A stretch of 32,448 nt of DNA, from the NCBI GenBank assembly GCA_903889245.1, contig CAISWQ010000117.1:1-32448 (forward strand). Reading direction: 5' to 3'. The stretch comes from an uncultured Lentisphaerota bacterium (lineage in GTDB: Bacteria > Verrucomicrobiota > Kiritimatiellia > CAIQIC01). Below, in pieces: positions 30,302 through 32,448 of the stretch. The translations under genes were made by a program, and so were the position numbers. How positions within the stretch are numbered: the first letter of the stretch is position 1; every line of letters starts with the position of its first letter. The notes beneath the pieces are model-generated. The model made no database searches. It had not been told where the DNA came from and saw only the letters and a list, made by a program, of their open reading frames with translations.

Positions 30302-32448
30302 TTACCGTAAGGGATTGCGCAGGTCGCGGAGGCCGCCGCGGCCGCTGTCCTCGCTGGCGCGCGGGGTGGCGCGCTTGGGCAGGGCGTTGGTGGCAACGGG
30401 TTCCGGTTCCTCGCCACCTGCGGGCCGCGCGGGTACAAATAGCGGGGCGTTGGCGGCGGGCGGTGGGTGGGTGACCGGCCCGCTCGCGGGCACAGGCGGG
30501 GCGGCGGGCTGGGGTATCGGCATGGTCGGCGGTGGCGGGGCGGGCGGGGCTGTTGCCCGCGCGGCGGGGGCATCCTCCGACGTGGGCAAGGCGAACTTCC
30601 GGCCGAGCAGCCGCTCCAGGTTGGCGTGCAGTTTGGCCAGGGACTCGGCGGGATAGCCATCGCGCACGAGCAGCGCGAGCATGTCCAGCATGCCGCGCCG
30701 CTTGTCCTGCTGCGCGTAGATTTCGGCGCGCAGGCGGCGGGCGAGGTTCACCGGGTGATTTTCGAGGACGCGGCGGATGACGTCCGCGCCGGTGTCGGCG
30801 CGGTCGGGCTCGAAGCGCTGGTAGAGCAGGGGCTGGTCGGTGGCCAGCGCGTAACCGAACTGGGTCTGGATGAAGCCGCAGGCATAGGCCTGGCCGCAGG
30901 CCGCGAGGTTTTTCGCCGGGGCGTCCTTGTCGTTGCTGCGCGTGAGCTGGCCGAGGTCGCCGAAGGGATAGGCGAAGAAGTTGCACTCGCTGGCGCGGCC
31001 CAGTTCCCTGGCGATCGCGCGCTGGCAGGCGCCGTATTCGCGTGCGAGGCGCGCGGCATATTCCTCGTCGCTTTCCAGCCGGCCCTGGGAGGTCAGCCAG
31101 ATATGGTTGGGCAGCGCGAAGCCCGTGCGGCGCTGGTCGTCAATGGCGGTGCGCTCGTGCGCGTCCCACGAGTGGCCGCCGAAGACCCAGCAGCCGGCCT
31201 TCTGGTAGTCGCGCAGTTGGTCCCACGTGCAGATGAACGGATGCCGGCCCTCGACATAGCCGACGGGGACGTGCATGGAGAAGCGGACTCTCTCGGCCTG
31301 GCCGACCGGCGTGCCGTAGCGCAGCGAGTCGCGGCGGGCGTCATCGAAGGTCACGCAGACCTCGCGGTCGAGCGTGCCGTTGCGCAGGCCGGCGGTCTGC
31401 TCGGCGTCGCGCGCGAGCAGCGCGGGGAGCTGGTGGGCATCCACGAAGCGGAAGCCGGCGGCCTTGAGCGCGCGGATGTGCTCGGCGAGGCGGCTGGCGG
31501 GGAGGACTTCGCCGTGGTCGCTGCTGGAGAGGCCGTGGTAGAGCAGGACGGCGATGGCGCCGCGCGCGCCCTCGGCTTCGAGCTGGTCCACTTCTTCGAG
31601 TGCCTTGGCGAAGCGGGTCTGGTCCAGGTGCCAGCGGGCGCGGTAATAGTGGCGGTAGGGGTCGCGGGGATTAAAGCTGAACAGGCGTTCCAAAAACTGC
31701 CCGGCCTCGGCCTGCTGGTCCTCGGCCAGGGCAATCTCGAACAGGTTGCGCAGGGCGCGGATGTTGTTTTTGTTCAGGTGGTCGAGCACCCACTGGAACT
31801 GCTCGCGTGCGGCGGCGTATTGATGCAACGCCAGGTGGAGTTCGCCGAGCGCAAGGCGGACATCGGCATCCTGCGGATCGTTTACCACCAGGCGCGCCAG
31901 CAGGCCGGCGGGCCGCTCCAGGGGATAGCTGGCCGGATCCACGCCCCACATGCGGTCATAGAGGGCCACGTAGCGCAGGGTGAGTTGTCGCTGGCGCGCG
32001 GGCTTCTCGGTCAGCGCGGCCATCTGGATCAGCACTGGCAGCGCATCCTCCGGCGTGGCACTGAAGAATTGCGCGTGGTCGGCCTTGATGCCGAGTGCGT
32101 CCATCTGCGCGGGATCCTCCTTCAGCACCTCGTTTGCGCCGGCGAGGGCCTCGGCGGGCCGGCCGGTGTGCAGCAGCGCGACGGCCTCCTTCGCCTTGAA
32201 CAGCAGGTTGGTCGGCTCGCTGGCACGCAGCTTTTGCCAGAGCGGCAGCGCCTCCTCGTATTCGCGGTTCGAGGTGAGCGCGCTGGCGAACTCGCGGGCG
32301 ATGTCGAGGCGGTCGGGCTTGGCCTGCGCCATGGGGCGGAGCAGCTTGATGGAGTCCTCGAGCGCGCCGCTCCAGCGCAGTACGCGGCCGAACTGGAGGT
32401 CTTCATCGTGCAACGGCTGGCTCATGGCCAGGCTTTTGGCGTACGCGG
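30302..32448 (-). CDS. TPR / polysaccharide deacetylase protein (5' end beyond the window)
   Basis: About 714 residues are visible. The frame stays open to the right edge (AYAKSLA before the first Met at 32425), so the N-terminus, and any signal peptide, are outside the window. The first 280 visible residues are TPR-like helices. A NodB-type deacetylase domain follows at about 290-590, with VLLYHGLSSSDHG, VCVTFDDARRD, GGHSWDAHE and NFFAYPFGD, giving the Asp and His residues of the metal site. The arrangement recalls PgaB-type deacetylases of beta-1,6-glucosamine polymers. The C-terminal 80 residues are Pro/Ala-rich. A role in exopolysaccharide modification is inferred. A pilin gene follows within 18 bp. 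Confidence 0.85.
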   Translation of the reverse strand, partial: AYAKSLAMSQPLHDEDLQFGRVLRWSGALEDSIKLLRPMAQAKPDRLDIAREFASALTSNREYEEALPLWQKLRASEPTNLLFKAKEAVALLHTGRPAEALAGANEVLKEDPAQMDALGIKADHAQFFSATPEDALPVLIQMAALTEKPARQRQLTLRYVALYDRMWGVDPASYPLERPAGLLARLVVNDPQDADVRLALGELHLALHQYAAAREQFQWVLDHLNKNNIRALRNLFEIALAEDQQAEAGQFLERLFSFNPRDPYRHYYRARWHLDQTRFAKALEEVDQLEAEGARGAIAVLLYHGLSSSDHGEVLPASRLAEHIRALKAAGFRFVDAHQLPALLARDAEQTAGLRNGTLDREVCVTFDDARRDSLRYGTPVGQAERVRFSMHVPVGYVEGRHPFICTWDQLRDYQKAGCWVFGGHSWDAHERTAIDDQRRTGFALPNHIWLTSQGRLESDEEYAARLAREYGACQRAIARELGRASECNFFAYPFGDLGQLTRSNDKDAPAKNLAACGQAYACGFIQTQFGYALATDQPLLYQRFEPDRADTGADVIRRVLENHPVNLARRLRAEIYAQQDKRRGMLDMLALLVRDGYPAESLAKLHANLERLLGRKFALPTSEDAPAARATAPPAPPPPTMPIPQPAAPPVPASGPVTHPPPAANAPLFVPARPAGGEEPEPVATNALPKRATPRASEDSGRGGLRDLRNPLR

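Overview
This GC-rich window most resembles the chromosome of a Verrucomicrobiota-type (PVC) bacterium. That placement is inferred from gene content, since no rRNA or marker gene is present. The pointers are a Gram-negative envelope (BamD-like, LptE-like and ExbB/ExbD genes), many secreted carbohydrate-oriented proteins (SGNH esterase, ADP-ribosylglycohydrolase-like, DUF6807/PmoA-like, Tat-exported Gfo/Idh/MocA), type IV pilin-like proteins with the KGFTLVEIMIVVAIIALLAAIA-type N-terminus, and intergenic spaces crowded with short repeats. I see no tRNA, rRNA, transposase, phage gene, cas gene or CRISPR array.

Layout from left to right. (1) 129-9848, all minus strand: a secreted FAD oxidoreductase with a C-terminal EF-hand; an ExbB-ExbD-coiled-coil operon that looks like a proton-driven envelope motor with an unusual third subunit; an SGNH esterase; and a GlcD-type FAD-linked oxidase. 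(2) 9943-12076, minus: ribokinase and a sugar/ureide-permease-like transporter, probably a ribose or nucleoside salvage pair. (3) 12141-13797: a foreign-looking island containing a 7-bp tandem repeat, a duplicated gene tail, two integron-type gene cassettes with matched attC sites but no integrase, and a perfect 48-bp palindrome. (4) 13934-17420, minus: an ADP-ribosylglycohydrolase-like protein, LptE and a BamD-like TPR protein. (5) 17541-22062, plus: an NtrC-type sigma-54 activator, a pilin behind a good sigma-54 promoter, and a three-part MTHFR / zinc-type MTHFR C-domain / pterin methyltransferase fusion. (6) 22059-23357, minus: a STAS-like protein and a hypothetical protein. (7) 24006-26492, plus: a DUF6807 protein and a Gfo/Idh/MocA oxidoreductase. 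(8) 26577-29671, minus: an overlapping DUF3570-ApbE-TlpA-DUF4266 operon. (9) 29948 to the right edge, minus: a TPR/polysaccharide-deacetylase protein cut by the edge, and a second pilin.

The most unusual non-coding signal is a family of 23 palindromes (TTCCAAG-N-CTTGGAA) in seven intergenic places. Wherever copies are clustered, their centres lie 31 or 32 bp apart in 15 of 16 intervals, which is three helical turns. The only exception (53 bp) has about three 7-bp repeat units inserted in the spacer. This looks like an array of protein-binding sites on one face of the helix, or a structured transcript element, and no family I know explains it. The second strong signal is the cassette pair: each cassette's 5' end is exactly complementary to the R'' box at its own 3' end, as integron recombination requires.
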